Origin: Sphingopyxis sp. JAI128
Lineage (GTDB): Bacteria; Pseudomonadota; Alphaproteobacteria; Sphingomonadales; Sphingomonadaceae
Direction: 5' to 3'
Length of the DNA: 64,000 bases
Assembly: GCF_014207235.1 (NCBI RefSeq)
Contig: NZ_JACHDA010000001.1
Span: 620,001-684,000, forward strand
Shown here: positions 1 to 9,201 of the stretch, one piece after another
How the letters are laid out: each line of letters opens with the position of its first letter
How positions within the stretch are numbered: the first letter of the stretch is position 1
Made by a program: the position numbers and the translations under genes
The notes under the pieces: model-generated
Seen by the model: only the letters and a program-made list of their open reading frames with translations
Told to the model about the DNA's origin: nothing
Database searches by the model: none

Positions 1-316
1 CGATCGCGGCGTCGATCGCCGAGCCGCCGCGCTTCAATATATCGATCCCCGCCTGCGTCGCGAGCGGATGCGCGGTTCCCGCCGCGCCACTCAGGCCATA
101 GGCTGCGGTGCGCGAGGCGAAGCTCGCGCCGACGGGCCTGTCGCCGCCCTGAACATCGGGGCGCACGAAGCGATCTGCCCCCGCTTCCCAGACGGCCGGC
201 GACGCGCCTGCCGCGCCCGGCTTGGGGGCGACCTTCGGTTTGTTGTCCTGCGCCAGCCCGACGGCGGGCAACAAGGCGGTGGCCGGCACGGCGGTCAGCA
301 GGGTGCGACGATCCAT
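1..316 (-). CDS. Gamma-glutamyltransferase, N-terminal part (cut by window edge)
   Basis: The reverse strand opens with an ATG at 316 and stays open to base 1. The first ~22 residues (MDRRTLLTAVPATALLPAVG...) are a Tat/Sec-like signal. The stretch HPLATQAGIDILKRGGSAID near the window edge is the hallmark N-terminus of the gamma-glutamyltransferase large subunit (Ntn hydrolase that cleaves gamma-glutamyl bonds, usually of glutathione, in the periplasm). The catalytic Thr and small subunit lie outside the window. Identification rests on the family motif only, but that motif is specific. Confidence 0.85.
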   Translation of the reverse strand, partial: MDRRTLLTAVPATALLPAVGLAQDNKPKVAPKPGAAGASPAVWEAGADRFVRPDVQGGDRPVGASFASRTAAYGLSGAAGTAHPLATQAGIDILKRGGSAIDAAI

Positions 317-423
317 CGATTTCTTTCCCCGTAAAAGAAACTGTTTTCGCGGCAGGCGCGGATCAGGGCAAGGCCGGATTCACTTATGATCCTGCGAAGG
401 TCGGCCATCGTTGGCCCGACGGC

Positions 424-984
424 TCACCGCCGCCGCGCCGTCCACGCCCGCACCGCAGCCATCGTCTTTTCGATATGCGCCTGCGGCTTGCTGTCGGTGT
501 AGCTGAGCAGGATCGTCCCATTCGGCGCGATTACATAGGATGTGCGGTTCGACAGCGGTTTGCCGTCGGGCCCCTGCATCGTGGCGCCATATTGCGCCGC
601 CACCTTCGCGCCGGGATCGGCGGCGACAGCGAATTTGTCGCGGCATTCCGACCGCGAAAATTCCGCGACGCGGTGGATGTTCCCCGCGGTCACGCCGACA
701 ACGCGCGCGCCGAGCTGGTTGAACCGCCCATTGGCTTCGGCGAACAGATGCGCTTCCATTGTACAGCCGGGGGTGAAGGCGGCGGGAAAGAAATAGAGTA
801 CGACCGGTCCGTTCCGCAGCGTTTGCTTCAGCGAGAGACTGAATTCCTTGCCAGCCTGCGCCGCGGTCAGCGTGAAGTCGGGCGCTTTCGCGCCTTGCTG
901 GAGCGCCGCGAAGCTTTGCGCGGGCAGGACCGTCATCGGCAGGCAAAGGCCAAACGACGCTGCAATTTTCATCATCCAATTCAT
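424..984 (-). CDS. Secreted peroxiredoxin (AhpC/TSA, BCP-like)
   Basis: A 186-aa thiol peroxidase that should reduce peroxides at the cell envelope. Residues 1-26 form a signal peptide (hydrophobic core, then AQS-FA). The peroxidatic site FFPAAFTPGCTMEAH puts the catalytic Cys at residue 74; Cys114 in FSRSECRDKF is a possible resolving Cys. An in-frame ATG exists upstream at 1149, but the start at 984 is chosen because AAGGA sits 6-7 bases ahead of it and the signal peptide begins there. It follows the SulP transporter gene on the same strand after 88 bp, so the two may be cotranscribed. Confidence 0.88.
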   Translation of the reverse strand: MNWMMKIAASFGLCLPMTVLPAQSFAALQQGAKAPDFTLTAAQAGKEFSLSLKQTLRNGPVVLYFFPAAFTPGCTMEAHLFAEANGRFNQLGARVVGVTAGNIHRVAEFSRSECRDKFAVAADPGAKVAAQYGATMQGPDGKPLSNRTSYVIAPNGTILLSYTDSKPQAHIEKTMAAVRAWTARRR

Positions 985-1072
985 CTGGATTCCTTCGCCT
1001 TGAACACCGGACAGTTCGTGATAACGGAATGATAAAAACGGACGGTCGCGTCCATATCGATCATGCGCGCGC

Positions 1073-2569
1073 TCAATGCGGCACTGCACCGATCTCCACG
1101 CCGGTTTTGTCGTGCAGCGCAAATTTGTCGATGATGTCGGCGCTGGCACGGTTATAGCCTACAACCTCGACGCTGCGCCCCTCGCGCCGTAGCTTCGCGA
1201 CAATCTTGTCGAGTGCGCCAACGCCCGAGATGTCCCAAAAATGCGCTGCCGAAACGTCGATCAGCACCGCATCGGCCCGGTCCTCGATTTGGAACGCGCG
1301 AGTAAAGCGATCGACCGAAGCAAAAAATATCTGCCCGCTGACGCGGTAGGTCGCGGTCATTCCATCGGGCGAAATGTCGCGCTCGACTGAAAACATTCGC
1401 TGCACCTTGCCTGCAAAAAACACTCCCGACAACAAGACGCCCGCCAAGACGCCGAGCGACAGGTCGTGCGTCGCCACCACCACGACCACCGTCGTCAGCA
1501 TGACGATCGACGACGTGGGGGGATGCCGGCGCAGATTCGCAATCGAGTTCCAGCTGAACGTCCCGATCGAAACCATGATCATCACCGCGACCAGCGCCGG
1601 CATCGGCACCTGCCCGACGTACGGGCCGAGGACTGCCAGCAGGAACAACAGGAACGCCCCGGCGGTAAAGGTCGATAGCCGCCCGCGTCCGCCCGACGTC
1701 ACGTTGATTACCGACTGGCCGATCATCGCACAGCCGCCCATGCCGCCAAAGAAGGCCGCGACGATATTTGCGCCGCCTTGCCCCGCGCATTCGCGCCGCT
1801 TGTCGCTGTCGGTATCGGTCATGTCATCAACGATCTGCGCAGTAAGCAGGCTTTCGAGCAGCCCGACCGCCGCCATGGTGAGCGAATAAGGCAGGATGAC
1901 CCGGAGCGTTTCCCACGTCAGCGGTACATCGGGAAGCGCCAGGCTTGGCAGCCCTTCGGGCAGCTTGCCCATGTCGCCCACCGTATTGACCGGAAGGCCA
2001 AAACCGATGCTGATCGCCGACAGTACGAGGATCGCGATCAGCGGCGACGGCACTGCTTTTGTCAGGCGCGGTACCAGATAAATAATCGCCAGCCCGCCCG
2101 CTACCATGGCATAGGTTTCCCAGTCGACATTTGTCAGCTGCGGCACCTGCGCCATGAAGATAAGGATCGCCAGCGCGTTGACGAATCCCGTGATCACCGA
2201 TCGCGACACGAACTGCATTAACAGGTCGAGCCGCAACAGGCCTGCTACGATCTGGACGAGCCCCATCAGGATCGTCGCCGCGAACAGATATTCGACGCCA
2301 TGCTCGCGCACCAGCGGGATCACCAGCACCGCCACCGCTGCGGTCGCGGCGGAAATCATCCCCGTCCGCCCGCCAGTAAAGGCGACGACCATCGCGATCG
2401 CAACCGATGCATAAAGTCCGACGCGTGGATCGACGCCAGCGATAATGGAAAAGCCGATCGCTTCCGGGATCAGCGCCAGCGCAACAACGATACCGGCAAG
2501 GACTTCACGGCGAAAGGAAGCGCCGTCCGTGAACCACTCGCGGCGATAGGAATGGAAGGACGCGGGCAT
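1073..2569 (-). CDS. SulP family anion permease with STAS domain
   Basis: A 498-aa inner-membrane transporter of the SulP/SLC26 family (sulfate, bicarbonate or other anion uptake; substrate not predictable here). About 10-12 hydrophobic segments span residues ~20-380, starting with the family signature around [18 protein letters not shown]. The last ~100 residues form a STAS domain ([14 protein letters not shown]... [20 protein letters not shown]). The start at 2569 is fixed by a TAATG junction with the 36-aa gene upstream: stop and start share two bases, which suggests translational coupling. Confidence 0.9.
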   Translation of the reverse strand: MPASFHSYRREWFTDGASFRREVLAGIVVALALIPEAIGFSIIAGVDPRVGLYASVAIAMVVAFTGGRTGMISAATAAVAVLVIPLVREHGVEYLFAATILMGLVQIVAGLLRLDLLMQFVSRSVITGFVNALAILIFMAQVPQLTNVDWETYAMVAGGLAIIYLVPRLTKAVPSPLIAILVLSAISIGFGLPVNTVGDMGKLPEGLPSLALPDVPLTWETLRVILPYSLTMAAVGLLESLLTAQIVDDMTDTDSDKRRECAGQGGANIVAAFFGGMGGCAMIGQSVINVTSGGRGRLSTFTAGAFLLFLLAVLGPYVGQVPMPALVAVMIMVSIGTFSWNSIANLRRHPPTSSIVMLTTVVVVVATHDLSLGVLAGVLLSGVFFAGKVQRMFSVERDISPDGMTATYRVSGQIFFASVDRFTRAFQIEDRADAVLIDVSAAHFWDISGVGALDKIVAKLRREGRSVEVVGYNRASADIIDKFALHDKTGVEIGAVPH

Positions 2570-2679
2570 TATATTTCCACAACAAGGCACATGGCGCCGG
2601 GATCGGCACAGAAACAATGTGTGATGTCGTCCGGCGGATCGGCGGCCGGAATAGCCACCCGGAATTGCACCGGGTCCAT
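2569..2679 (-). CDS. 36-aa small protein coupled to the SulP gene
   Basis: A 36-codon reading frame ([20 protein letters not shown]..., ending MCLVVEI) starts at an ATG with GGAGG about 11 bases upstream and ends in TAA overlapping the SulP start codon as TAATG. It has two Cys residues spaced CFC and no membrane segment. No family was recognised. The position, Shine-Dalgarno and overlap argue for a real leader gene or small partner protein; a chance frame cannot be excluded at this length. Confidence 0.5.
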   Translation of the reverse strand: MDPVQFRVAIPAADPPDDITHCFCADPGAMCLVVEI

Positions 2680-2844
2680 GCGAGTGCGCGCCTCCTAGCT
2701 TGATGTCGCTATCGACGCAAGCCGCCCCTCTGGCCGGACAGATCGCCCCCCGCTTATGGCAACCCGGCAGCGAGTTTTGCTTGCCCGACCGCAGGGCGGT
2801 GGCGCCCGATTGACCGCGCGCCACAATCGGCGCAGCATCGGCGC

Positions 2845-3714
2845 ATGACGCTCACTATCACCCCCAGTGGTCAGTCCTGCGGCGCGCGTGTTACCGGCGT
2901 CAACCTGACCCGGCCGCTCGATGCCGATGTGGTCGCCGCGATCCGCGCCGCATGGCTCGACCATCATGTTCTGTCCTTCCCCGACCAGAAGATGAGCGAC
3001 GACGATCTGGAGCGCTTCACCGGCTATTTCGGCGGTTTCGGCGACGATCCCTTCATCCGTCCAATCCCGGGCCGCGAGCATATCATCGCGGTGAAGCGCC
3101 GGGCGGACGAGACCGCGCCGCTCTTCGCCGAAAACTGGCACAGCGATTGGAGCTTTCAGGCGCGTCCGCCCGCGGGAACCTGCCTGTTCGGCATCACCAT
3201 CCCGCCGGTGGGCGGCAATACCGAATTTGCGAACCAGCACGCTGCACTGGACGCGATGCCCGCCGATCTATGGGCGCGCGTGGAAGGCCTGCAGGCGATC
3301 CACAGCGCCCGCGCGGGCTATGCGCCGCAGGGCATGTATGGTGCGGCGGACCCAAAAGGACCGAGGGGCCGCAGCATGGACATCCGTTCGGACGAGGAAG
3401 CGCTCGAAACCCAGCTTCATCCCTTCGTCCGCGCGCATCCCGAAACCGGTCGTCTCGGGCTGTTCGGTTGCGCGGGTTATATCATAGGCTTCGACGGGCT
3501 GGACGACGGCGAAGCGCTGTCTCTGCTCTACGAACTCATCCAGTGGCAGGGGCGCGAGGAGTTCCGCTACCGCTATGACTGGGAACCCGACATGCTGATC
3601 ATGTGGGACAACCGCTCCCTGCTCCACCGCGCGACGGGCGGCTACGACGGCTACGACCGCCTGCTCCACCGCACGACGATCGCGGCGTGGGACGCCGTTC
3701 CGCACCCTGCCTGA
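2845..3714 (+). CDS. TauD/TfdA family Fe(II)/2-oxoglutarate dioxygenase
   Basis: A 289-aa cytosolic dioxygenase. The iron site is visible as the HxD pair in NWHSDWSF (His99, Asp101) and the distal His261 in [14 protein letters not shown]; Arg276 in LLHRTTIA fits the 2-oxoglutarate carboxylate ligand. Family members hydroxylate taurine, alkylsulfates, 2,4-D or other small acids; the substrate cannot be told here. It diverges from the SulP operon, leaving 165 bp between its start and that of the 36-aa gene, so sulfur-related control is a possibility but only an inference. Confidence 0.88.
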   Translation: MTLTITPSGQSCGARVTGVNLTRPLDADVVAAIRAAWLDHHVLSFPDQKMSDDDLERFTGYFGGFGDDPFIRPIPGREHIIAVKRRADETAPLFAENWHSDWSFQARPPAGTCLFGITIPPVGGNTEFANQHAALDAMPADLWARVEGLQAIHSARAGYAPQGMYGAADPKGPRGRSMDIRSDEEALETQLHPFVRAHPETGRLGLFGCAGYIIGFDGLDDGEALSLLYELIQWQGREEFRYRYDWEPDMLIMWDNRSLLHRATGGYDGYDRLLHRTTIAAWDAVPHPA

Positions 3715-3880
3715 CGCCCGCCGTCTATCGTACGCGCCGCCCCTCGGCGGACGCCGAATAGAGATCGATGTCGCGGATTTCCTACCGCAGGTCGGCGTGG
3801 ATACGCTCGGCAGTCGATTTCTGTGGCGGCGTATAGGGCGGCAGGCTTGGACAGACATGCGCCGACCGAGCGCCCCCGTC

Positions 3881-4543
3881 CTACACCGTTTCGCGCGCAA
3901 GCGTCGAAACCACGCCCCACGCGATCAGCGTTTGCCCGCCGAAATAGAGCGGCCAGACGAGCCACTGGGTGATGTCGTTTGAGAGCGCTCCGCCCTCGCC
4001 CGCGAAAATGAAAAGGTCGCTCGCAAGGAACAGCATCGCGCCGATCCCGGCGCGATAGCGCGGGAAACGGCTCGTCCATGCCGCCGCCGCCATCGCCGCG
4101 ACGAACAGCGAATAGAGTGCGGCGTGCCACCAGCCGGGCGCGGGGCTCAGCATGCCCCAGACGATCGCGAGCGTCGCGGGCATCGTTAGCCAGACGAGCA
4201 GGCGCTGCGAAGATGTGAGCCGCGGGCGCCGGTTCATCAGATAGAGGGCGATCGCGATGATATGCCCGATAACGAACGCCACCGCCCCCGTCTCCAGCCC
4301 CTTCGCGTCGAGCAGCCAGTCGCCAAGCGCCCCGAATGCGAGCGTCGCCGCAATCATCCACCCATGTTTCCCGCGCGCATTCGCTGCCGCCCACAGCGCC
4401 AGCAATCCGACGCCACTTGCCTTCCACGCCCAGATCGTCGGACCGTCGAGCCGCTGGTACACCACTGCGAAGAAACTGACGCCGCCGAGCAGCGCCAGCC
4501 ACCACAGCCAGCGCGCGCGATCCCAATTCTGCTGTGTCGTCAT
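3881..4543 (-). CDS. YhhN/TMEM86 family membrane protein (lysoplasmalogenase-like)
   Basis: A 220-aa integral membrane protein with about eight hydrophobic helices. The conserved acidic positions of the YhhN family are visible in FGALGDWLLDAK and FLASDLFIFAG. The family includes lysoplasmalogenases that hydrolyse vinyl-ether lysophospholipids; activity in this organism is not established. The frame is open far upstream (to 5860) because of high GC, but the start at 4543 has AAAGGGG eight bases ahead and begins the membrane domain directly. Confidence 0.82.
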   Translation of the reverse strand: MTTQQNWDRARWLWWLALLGGVSFFAVVYQRLDGPTIWAWKASGVGLLALWAAANARGKHGWMIAATLAFGALGDWLLDAKGLETGAVAFVIGHIIAIALYLMNRRPRLTSSQRLLVWLTMPATLAIVWGMLSPAPGWWHAALYSLFVAAMAAAAWTSRFPRYRAGIGAMLFLASDLFIFAGEGGALSNDITQWLVWPLYFGGQTLIAWGVVSTLARETV

Positions 4544-4651
4544 GACGTCCGCCCCTTTGCATCTTGCTCGCAACCGGCCTAGTGCGCGCCGAAGCGCACA
4601 CAAGTAGAAAAGCCGAACGGCGCAACAAGCACAAATCAACGGACAGAGTAA

Positions 4652-5998
4652 ATGACGTACGACATCCATATCATCGGCGGCGGCCTCGCGGGATCCGAAG
4701 CGGCCTGGCAGCTCGCCGAAGCCGGCTATCGCGTGCGTCTCTCCGAAATGCGCGGGGCCGGCGACATGACCCCGGCGCATCAGGGCGATACGCTGGCCGA
4801 GATGGTGTGCTCGAACAGCTTTCGCAGCGACGACGGCGACAGCAACGCCGTCGGCCTCCTCCACCGCGAAATGCGCGCGCTCGGCTCGATCATCATGCGC
4901 GAAGCCGACGCGACCAAGGTGCCAGCCGGATCGGCGCTTGCGGTCGACCGTGACCTGTTTTCGGGCGGCGTCACGCGCGCCCTGTCCGAACATCCGAACC
5001 TCACCATCGTCCGCGAACGCGTCGACACGCTGCCTGCCGAGGGCATGACGATCGTCGCGACGGGACCGCTCACCGCCGCGAGCCTGGCGGAGAGCATTGG
5101 CGCCGCGACGGGCAAGGATGCGCTCGCCTTTTTCGACGCCATCGCGCCGATCGTCTATCGCGACAGCATCGACATGGACATCGCGTGGATGGCGAGCCGC
5201 TGGGACAAGGTCGGGCCGATCGGCGACGGCAAGGATTATATCAACTGCCCCATGGACAAGGAGCAATATCATGCCTTCGTCCAAGGGCTGATCGACGGCG
5301 ACAAGACCGACTTCAAGGACTGGGAGAAGAACACCCCCTATTTCGAAGGCTGTATGCCGATCGAGGTGATGGCCGAGCGCGGCATCGAAACGTTGCGCTT
5401 CGGTCCGATGAAGGGCGTCGGCCTCGACAATCCGCGCACCGGGCGCTGGCCCTATGCGGTCGTCCAACTGCGGCAGGACAATGCGCTCGGCACGCTGTGG
5501 AACATGGTAGGCTTCCAGACTAAGCTGAAGCACGCCGCGCAGGTCGAGTTGTTCCGCACCATCCCCGGGCTCGAAAAGGCCGAGTTCGCGCGGCTGGGCG
5601 GGCTCCACCGCAATAGCTTCATTCGCTCGCCCGAATTGCTCGACGGCCAGCTTCGGCTGAAATCGGCGCCGCATATCCGTTTTGCGGGTCAGATCACCGG
5701 TTGTGAAGGTTATGTCGAAAGCGCCGCGATCGGGCTCGTCGCCGCGCGCTTCGCGATCGCCGAACTTGGCGGGCGCACCCTGCCCCCACCGCCGCCCGAA
5801 ACCGCGCTTGGCGCGCTTCTTGGCCACATCACCGGCGGCGCCGACGCCGCATCCTACCAACCGATGAACGTCAATTTCGGCCTCTTCCCGCCGCTCGCCG
5901 AGGATGTGCGCAAAAAGGACCGCAAATTGGGCTACACCCAGCGCGCGGGCGCGAAGCTAGCCGAGTGGATGAAGCTGGCCGACGGCGTTACGGCGTAA
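4652..5998 (+). CDS. trmFO: Folate-dependent tRNA uracil-54 C5-methyltransferase TrmFO
   Basis: A 448-aa flavoprotein that methylates U54 in the T-loop of tRNAs using methylenetetrahydrofolate. The FAD-binding glycine motif [12 protein letters not shown] is at residues 6-17, and [11 protein letters not shown] carries Cys53, which matches the catalytic Cys of the family. The C-terminal [16 protein letters not shown] and [10 protein letters not shown] stretches are also characteristic. Full family length. It diverges from the YhhN gene. Confidence 0.96.
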   Translation: MTYDIHIIGGGLAGSEAAWQLAEAGYRVRLSEMRGAGDMTPAHQGDTLAEMVCSNSFRSDDGDSNAVGLLHREMRALGSIIMREADATKVPAGSALAVDRDLFSGGVTRALSEHPNLTIVRERVDTLPAEGMTIVATGPLTAASLAESIGAATGKDALAFFDAIAPIVYRDSIDMDIAWMASRWDKVGPIGDGKDYINCPMDKEQYHAFVQGLIDGDKTDFKDWEKNTPYFEGCMPIEVMAERGIETLRFGPMKGVGLDNPRTGRWPYAVVQLRQDNALGTLWNMVGFQTKLKHAAQVELFRTIPGLEKAEFARLGGLHRNSFIRSPELLDGQLRLKSAPHIRFAGQITGCEGYVESAAIGLVAARFAIAELGGRTLPPPPPETALGALLGHITGGADAASYQPMNVNFGLFPPLAEDVRKKDRKLGYTQRAGAKLAEWMKLADGVTA

Positions 5999-6075
5999 GG
6001 TCTCAACGTTGGAGCGGCGGCTTTGGGGCTGTGAGCAACCATACCCAATTGAGATACGCAGCCGTCCGCAACCGG

Positions 6076-6411
6076 TTAGTGCGGTACCTGCATGTTGCGG
6101 CTTTCTGGCGGGATATGGACGGTCAGCCCGTTGAGATCGGGCGTCAGCACGATCTGGCACGACAGGCGGCTGGTCCTGCGCACGCCGGCGGCGAGATCGA
6201 GCATATCCTCTTCCATCTCGCTCGTGGGCGGTAGGCGGTCGAAATCCTGCCTGTCGACGATGACGTGACAAGTCGAACAGGCCATCTGTCCTTCGCATGT
6301 CCCTTCGAGCGGCATGAGATGCCGCTGCGCTACGTCGAGCAATATGTCACCCGACTGCGCCTCGGCCTCGGTGCGTCCCTTGCCGTCGGCGTGGATGAAG
6401 GTGACGCGCAT
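6076..6411 (-). CDS. Adrenodoxin-type 2Fe-2S ferredoxin
   Basis: A 111-aa soluble electron carrier. The four cluster ligands are Cys39, Cys45, Cys48 (GTCEGQMACSTCHV) and Cys85 (SRLSCQIVL), spaced C-x5-C-x2-C-x36-C as in Isc-type/adrenodoxin ferredoxins. The start at 6411 forms TGATG with the stop of the cysteine desulfurase gene upstream, so the pair is translationally coupled. The pairing with a NifS-type enzyme suggests a role in Fe-S cluster assembly. Confidence 0.93.
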   Translation of the reverse strand: MRVTFIHADGKGRTEAEAQSGDILLDVAQRHLMPLEGTCEGQMACSTCHVIVDRQDFDRLPPTSEMEEDMLDLAAGVRRTSRLSCQIVLTPDLNGLTVHIPPESRNMQVPH

Positions 6412-7514
6412 CAATTCACTCCCTGGAGGCGAGCAGCATCCTTGATTACGTTCAGCCCGTCACGCAATTCCTGCTCGCTCGTATAGCGCCCCCAGCCAAG
6501 CCGGATCGAGGCGCGCGCATCGGTCTCGCGGACACCCATCGCGCGCAGCACATGGCTGACCTTCCCGGAGCCGCTGCCGCAGGCGCTGCCGAGCGAAAAA
6601 GCGATTTCGCGCGCGTCGGACATCAGGCGGAGGCCGCTGACGCCCTCGCGGCGGATATTGAGGTTGCCATGATAACGCGGGTTTTCGGCGCCATTCAGCG
6701 TCCATTCGGACAGCAGGTCGCGCGCGAGCGACCACAGACGCTCGACATGGCTCGCGTCCTTGTCGAACCGCTCGGCAGCGAGCGCCGCTGCGGCGCCGAA
6801 GCCCGCGCACAGCGCGGGCGAGACGGTGCCCGACCGCATTCCCTGTTCCTGCGCGCCCCCGAACATCAGCGGCGGCAAGTCAACGCCGTCCCTCACCCAC
6901 AGCGCTCCTATGCCCTTGGGCCCGTGAATCTTGTGGGCAGAGATAGCGATGAGGTCGGGCCCGTCCGGGATGGCGACGCGGCCGTAACCCTGCACCGCGT
7001 CGCAGAGCAACAGGCTCTTCTTCGCATGCGCGGCGGCGGAGAATTCGGCGACCGGCTGGACCGTGCCAACCTCATTGTTCACCAGCATTGTCGCGACGAT
7101 GCCGCCTTCGGGAATCAGCGCGGTGTCGGGCGGCAGCGCCAGTCCTTCGCCATCGACGGGCAAAATCGCCGCATTCAGCCGTTCGAGACATTGCAGCGAG
7201 GCGGCATGTTCGATGCTCAACCCCGCGACGCCGCCCGGCATCGTCTCAGCGCCGCGCAGCAGCGCCCAGTTCAACGCTTCGGTCGCGCCCGAAGTGAAAA
7301 ATACCCGCCCGCCCTTTGGCAGCAGCGCCGCGACCCGATCGCGCGCCACTTCGACCACTGCTGCGGCGGCGCGGCCGGCCTTGTGCGTGCTCGATGGGTT
7401 AGCGAACCCGTCACCCCCAAAATCATCGGCCCCCGGTCCACCGAGCCAGCGCAGCATCGCCTCGCGCGCCTCAGGAGCGAGCGGGGTAGTGGCTTGATAG
7501 TCGAGGTAAATCAT
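6411..7514 (-). CDS. Cysteine desulfurase (NifS/IscS class V aminotransferase fold)
   Basis: A 367-aa PLP enzyme that takes sulfur from L-cysteine for Fe-S clusters or thio-modification. Lys195 in ISAHKIHGPKG binds PLP; ATMLVNNEVG and CDAVQGYGR are family motifs; Cys312 in SLGSACGSGSGKVSHVLRA is the expected persulfide Cys. The loop after that Cys is short, between IscS and NifS types. The start at 7514 (MIYLDYQATTPL) matches the family N-terminus; an upstream in-frame ATG at 7634 would run across the promoter region. First gene of a two-gene operon with the ferredoxin. Confidence 0.93.
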   Translation of the reverse strand: MIYLDYQATTPLAPEAREAMLRWLGGPGADDFGGDGFANPSSTHKAGRAAAAVVEVARDRVAALLPKGGRVFFTSGATEALNWALLRGAETMPGGVAGLSIEHAASLQCLERLNAAILPVDGEGLALPPDTALIPEGGIVATMLVNNEVGTVQPVAEFSAAAHAKKSLLLCDAVQGYGRVAIPDGPDLIAISAHKIHGPKGIGALWVRDGVDLPPLMFGGAQEQGMRSGTVSPALCAGFGAAAALAAERFDKDASHVERLWSLARDLLSEWTLNGAENPRYHGNLNIRREGVSGLRLMSDAREIAFSLGSACGSGSGKVSHVLRAMGVRETDARASIRLGWGRYTSEQELRDGLNVIKDAARLQGVN

Positions 7515-7532
7515 TCGCCGAAAATGTCCTTG

Positions 7533-7549
7533 TTGCGAACGATTCGCAA
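7533..7549. promoter_or_regulatory. Perfect palindrome, candidate iron/Fe-S operator
   Basis: TTGCGAACGATTCGCAA is a perfect 7-3-7 inverted repeat. It lies 19 bp upstream of the cysteine desulfurase start and just upstream of the candidate promoter of the divergent hydrolase. Its 7-1-7 core TGCGAAC-g-ATTCGCA resembles Fur-type boxes of alphaproteobacteria. Regulator identity is inference; the symmetry is seen directly. Confidence 0.55.
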
Positions 7550-7552
7550 AAG

Positions 7553-7580
7553 TTGCAAGTTGAGACTTATTTTCTATATA
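7553..7580 (+). promoter_or_regulatory. Candidate sigma-70 promoter for the alpha/beta hydrolase
   Basis: TTGCAA (7553-7558) and TATATA (7575-7580) are separated by 16 bp and sit 75 bp ahead of the hydrolase start. The neighbouring palindrome ends 3 bp before the -35 hexamer, well placed for control. Confidence 0.45.
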
Positions 7581-7654
7581 GGCGCCAGTCCCGCTCCGCC
7601 ACCCCGCCCCTCGGCGAATCACTGGCAAGCCCAAGATATATAGAAGGTGCGCCC

Positions 7655-8311
7655 ATGCCCGACGTCATTTTTCCCGGCCCCGAGGGCCGCATTGAGGGCC
7701 GTTTCTCGCCCCCGCCGCGCCCGCGCGCACCCGTGGCGCTGATCCTTCACCCGCACCCGCAGGGCGGCGGCACGATGAACGACCGCATCACGCAGGCGAT
7801 GTACAAAAGCTTCGTTGCGCGCGGTTTCGCTGTGCTGCGCTTCAACTTCCGCGGTGTTGGGCGCAGCCAGGGTACGTTCGACAACGGCATCGGCGAACTG
7901 AGCGATGCGGCCTCGGCGCTCGACTGGGTCCAGTCGATCCATCCCGAAGCGCAGACGACCTGGGTCGCGGGCTTCAGCTTCGGGGCGTGGATCGGGATGC
8001 AGCTCTTGATGCGACGCCCGGAAATCCGCGGCTTCCTGTCGGTCGCGCCACCAGCGAACATGTACGACTTCAGTTTTCTCGCGCCCTGTCCCTCGTCGGG
8101 CATCATCGTCGCGGGCGGCCAAGACGAGATCGTGCCGCCGAACGCCGTGCAGAAACTGGTCGACAAGCTCCGTACACAAAAGGGCATCACCATCCATCAC
8201 GACGAGATCCCGCGCGCCAATCATTTCTTCGAGCATGAGCTCGACCAATTGATGAAGTCGCTCGACAATTATCTGGATATGCGGCTCGCGCCCGATTCGC
8301 CTATCCGGTGA
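7655..8311 (+). CDS. Alpha/beta hydrolase (COG2945-like)
   Basis: A 218-aa cytosolic hydrolase. The oxyanion region LILHPHPQGGGTMND, the motif FNFRGVGRSQG, the nucleophile elbow GFSFGAW (Ser), the acid in VAGGQDEIVP and the His in IPRANHFFEHEL give a complete catalytic triad. Start chosen at 7655 because AGAAGG lies 7-9 bases upstream; an ATG at 7553 would begin inside the promoter. Substrate unknown. Confidence 0.85.
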   Translation: MPDVIFPGPEGRIEGRFSPPPRPRAPVALILHPHPQGGGTMNDRITQAMYKSFVARGFAVLRFNFRGVGRSQGTFDNGIGELSDAASALDWVQSIHPEAQTTWVAGFSFGAWIGMQLLMRRPEIRGFLSVAPPANMYDFSFLAPCPSSGIIVAGGQDEIVPPNAVQKLVDKLRTQKGITIHHDEIPRANHFFEHELDQLMKSLDNYLDMRLAPDSPIR

Positions 8312-8321
8312 TCGAAAACTT

Positions 8322-8454
8322 CCTCCCTGTGCCGCAGGCATGGGGAAGGTGGCAGCGACGTAGCTCCTGACGGAGGGGCAAATGGCGCGACGTTTCAGCC
8401 CCTCCACCACCGCTTCGCAGCTACCCCTCCCCACCGCTTCGCGGCAGGGAGGAT
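8322..8454. repeat. Intergenic hairpin element with imperfect terminal inverted repeats
   Basis: About 35 bp at each end are imperfect inverted copies (CCTCCCTGTGCCGC... against ...GCGGCAGGGAGG), and the middle has a perfect 8-bp inverted repeat, GGAGGGGC (8372-8379) and GCCCCTCC (8398-8405). No gene is present. It looks like a REP/MITE-like intergenic element; copy number in the genome cannot be seen from one window. Confidence 0.5.
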
Positions 8455-8459
8455 CGAGG

Positions 8460-8624
8460 CTATTTCACCGGCACCAGCCAGATCGCGACATTCGCGAACA
8501 TCACCAGCGCTGCGACCAGCATCAGCAGCGCGCGGCGCCGGTCGCCCCGGCGAAAGACAAGCACGGCGCCGCCTGCCATCAGCACGCCGGTCAGCATCAG
8601 GATGGACATAATCGTGTCGGACAT
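8460..8624 (-). CDS. 54-aa small membrane protein
   Basis: A short frame starting MSDTIMSILMLTGVLMAGGA and ending AIWLVPVK has two hydrophobic helices (residues ~6-23 and ~32-52) separated by an Arg-rich turn FRRGDRRR, giving a hairpin topology with a positive cytoplasmic loop. No Shine-Dalgarno is obvious. No family recognised; it occupies the gap between the hydrolase and rpiB on the opposite strand. Confidence 0.55.
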   Translation of the reverse strand: MSDTIMSILMLTGVLMAGGAVLVFRRGDRRRALLMLVAALVMFANVAIWLVPVK

Positions 8625-8736
8625 GTGGTGACTTTATCGGCACCGTCACAAATTTGCCACCTCGCTTATGGTCAATCCTCGCAGCTTCGCCTAAAGCGCG
8701 CTCATCGATTCCCTTAGACCCCGCGGGAGCCGCACC

Positions 8737-9201
8737 ATGCGCATCGCCATCGCCTCCGACCACGCCGCTTACGAGCTCAAGGCCGTACTTGCCGACTGGC
8801 TGCGCGAACAGGGGCACGAAGTCGAAGACCTCGGCACCAACGGCCCCGAAAGCGTCGATTATCCCGATTATGGATACAAGCTCGGCGAAGCGATTGCCGA
8901 GGGCCGCGCGGAACGCGGGGTCGCGCTCTGCGGGTCGGGCATCGGCATCTCGATTTCGGTCAACCGCAACCCCGCCGCGCGCTGCGCGCTCGTATCCGAG
9001 CCGCTGTCCGCAAAACTGTCCCGCGAACATAATGACGCGAACGTCGTCGCGATGGGCGCGCGCCTGACCGGTATAGACATGGCCAAAGCCTGCGTCGACG
9101 CCTTCCTCACCACCGATTTCGCCGGCGACCGCCATACGCGCCGCGTCGACAAGCTTTCCAATCCCCCTGTCAATTTGGCCCAACTGGAGACCAGCCGATG
9201 A
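8737..9201 (+). CDS. rpiB: Ribose-5-phosphate isomerase B
   Basis: A 154-aa enzyme interconverting ribulose-5-P and ribose-5-P in the pentose phosphate pathway. The RpiB/LacAB fold is shown by [13 protein letters not shown] at the N-terminus, [15 protein letters not shown], the catalytic-loop [16 protein letters not shown] and [23 protein letters not shown]. Its stop overlaps the glyA start (ATGA), so the two are coupled. Confidence 0.95.
   Translation: MRIAIASDHAAYELKAVLADWLREQGHEVEDLGTNGPESVDYPDYGYKLGEAIAEGRAERGVALCGSGIGISISVNRNPAARCALVSEPLSAKLSREHNDANVVAMGARLTGIDMAKACVDAFLTTDFAGDRHTRRVDKLSNPPVNLAQLETSR

Noticed and set aside
4544..5860. Upstream extension of the YhhN frame across trmFO
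   Set aside because: The extension is antisense to trmFO and begins without a ribosome-binding site; the start at 4543 has AAAGGGG upstream.
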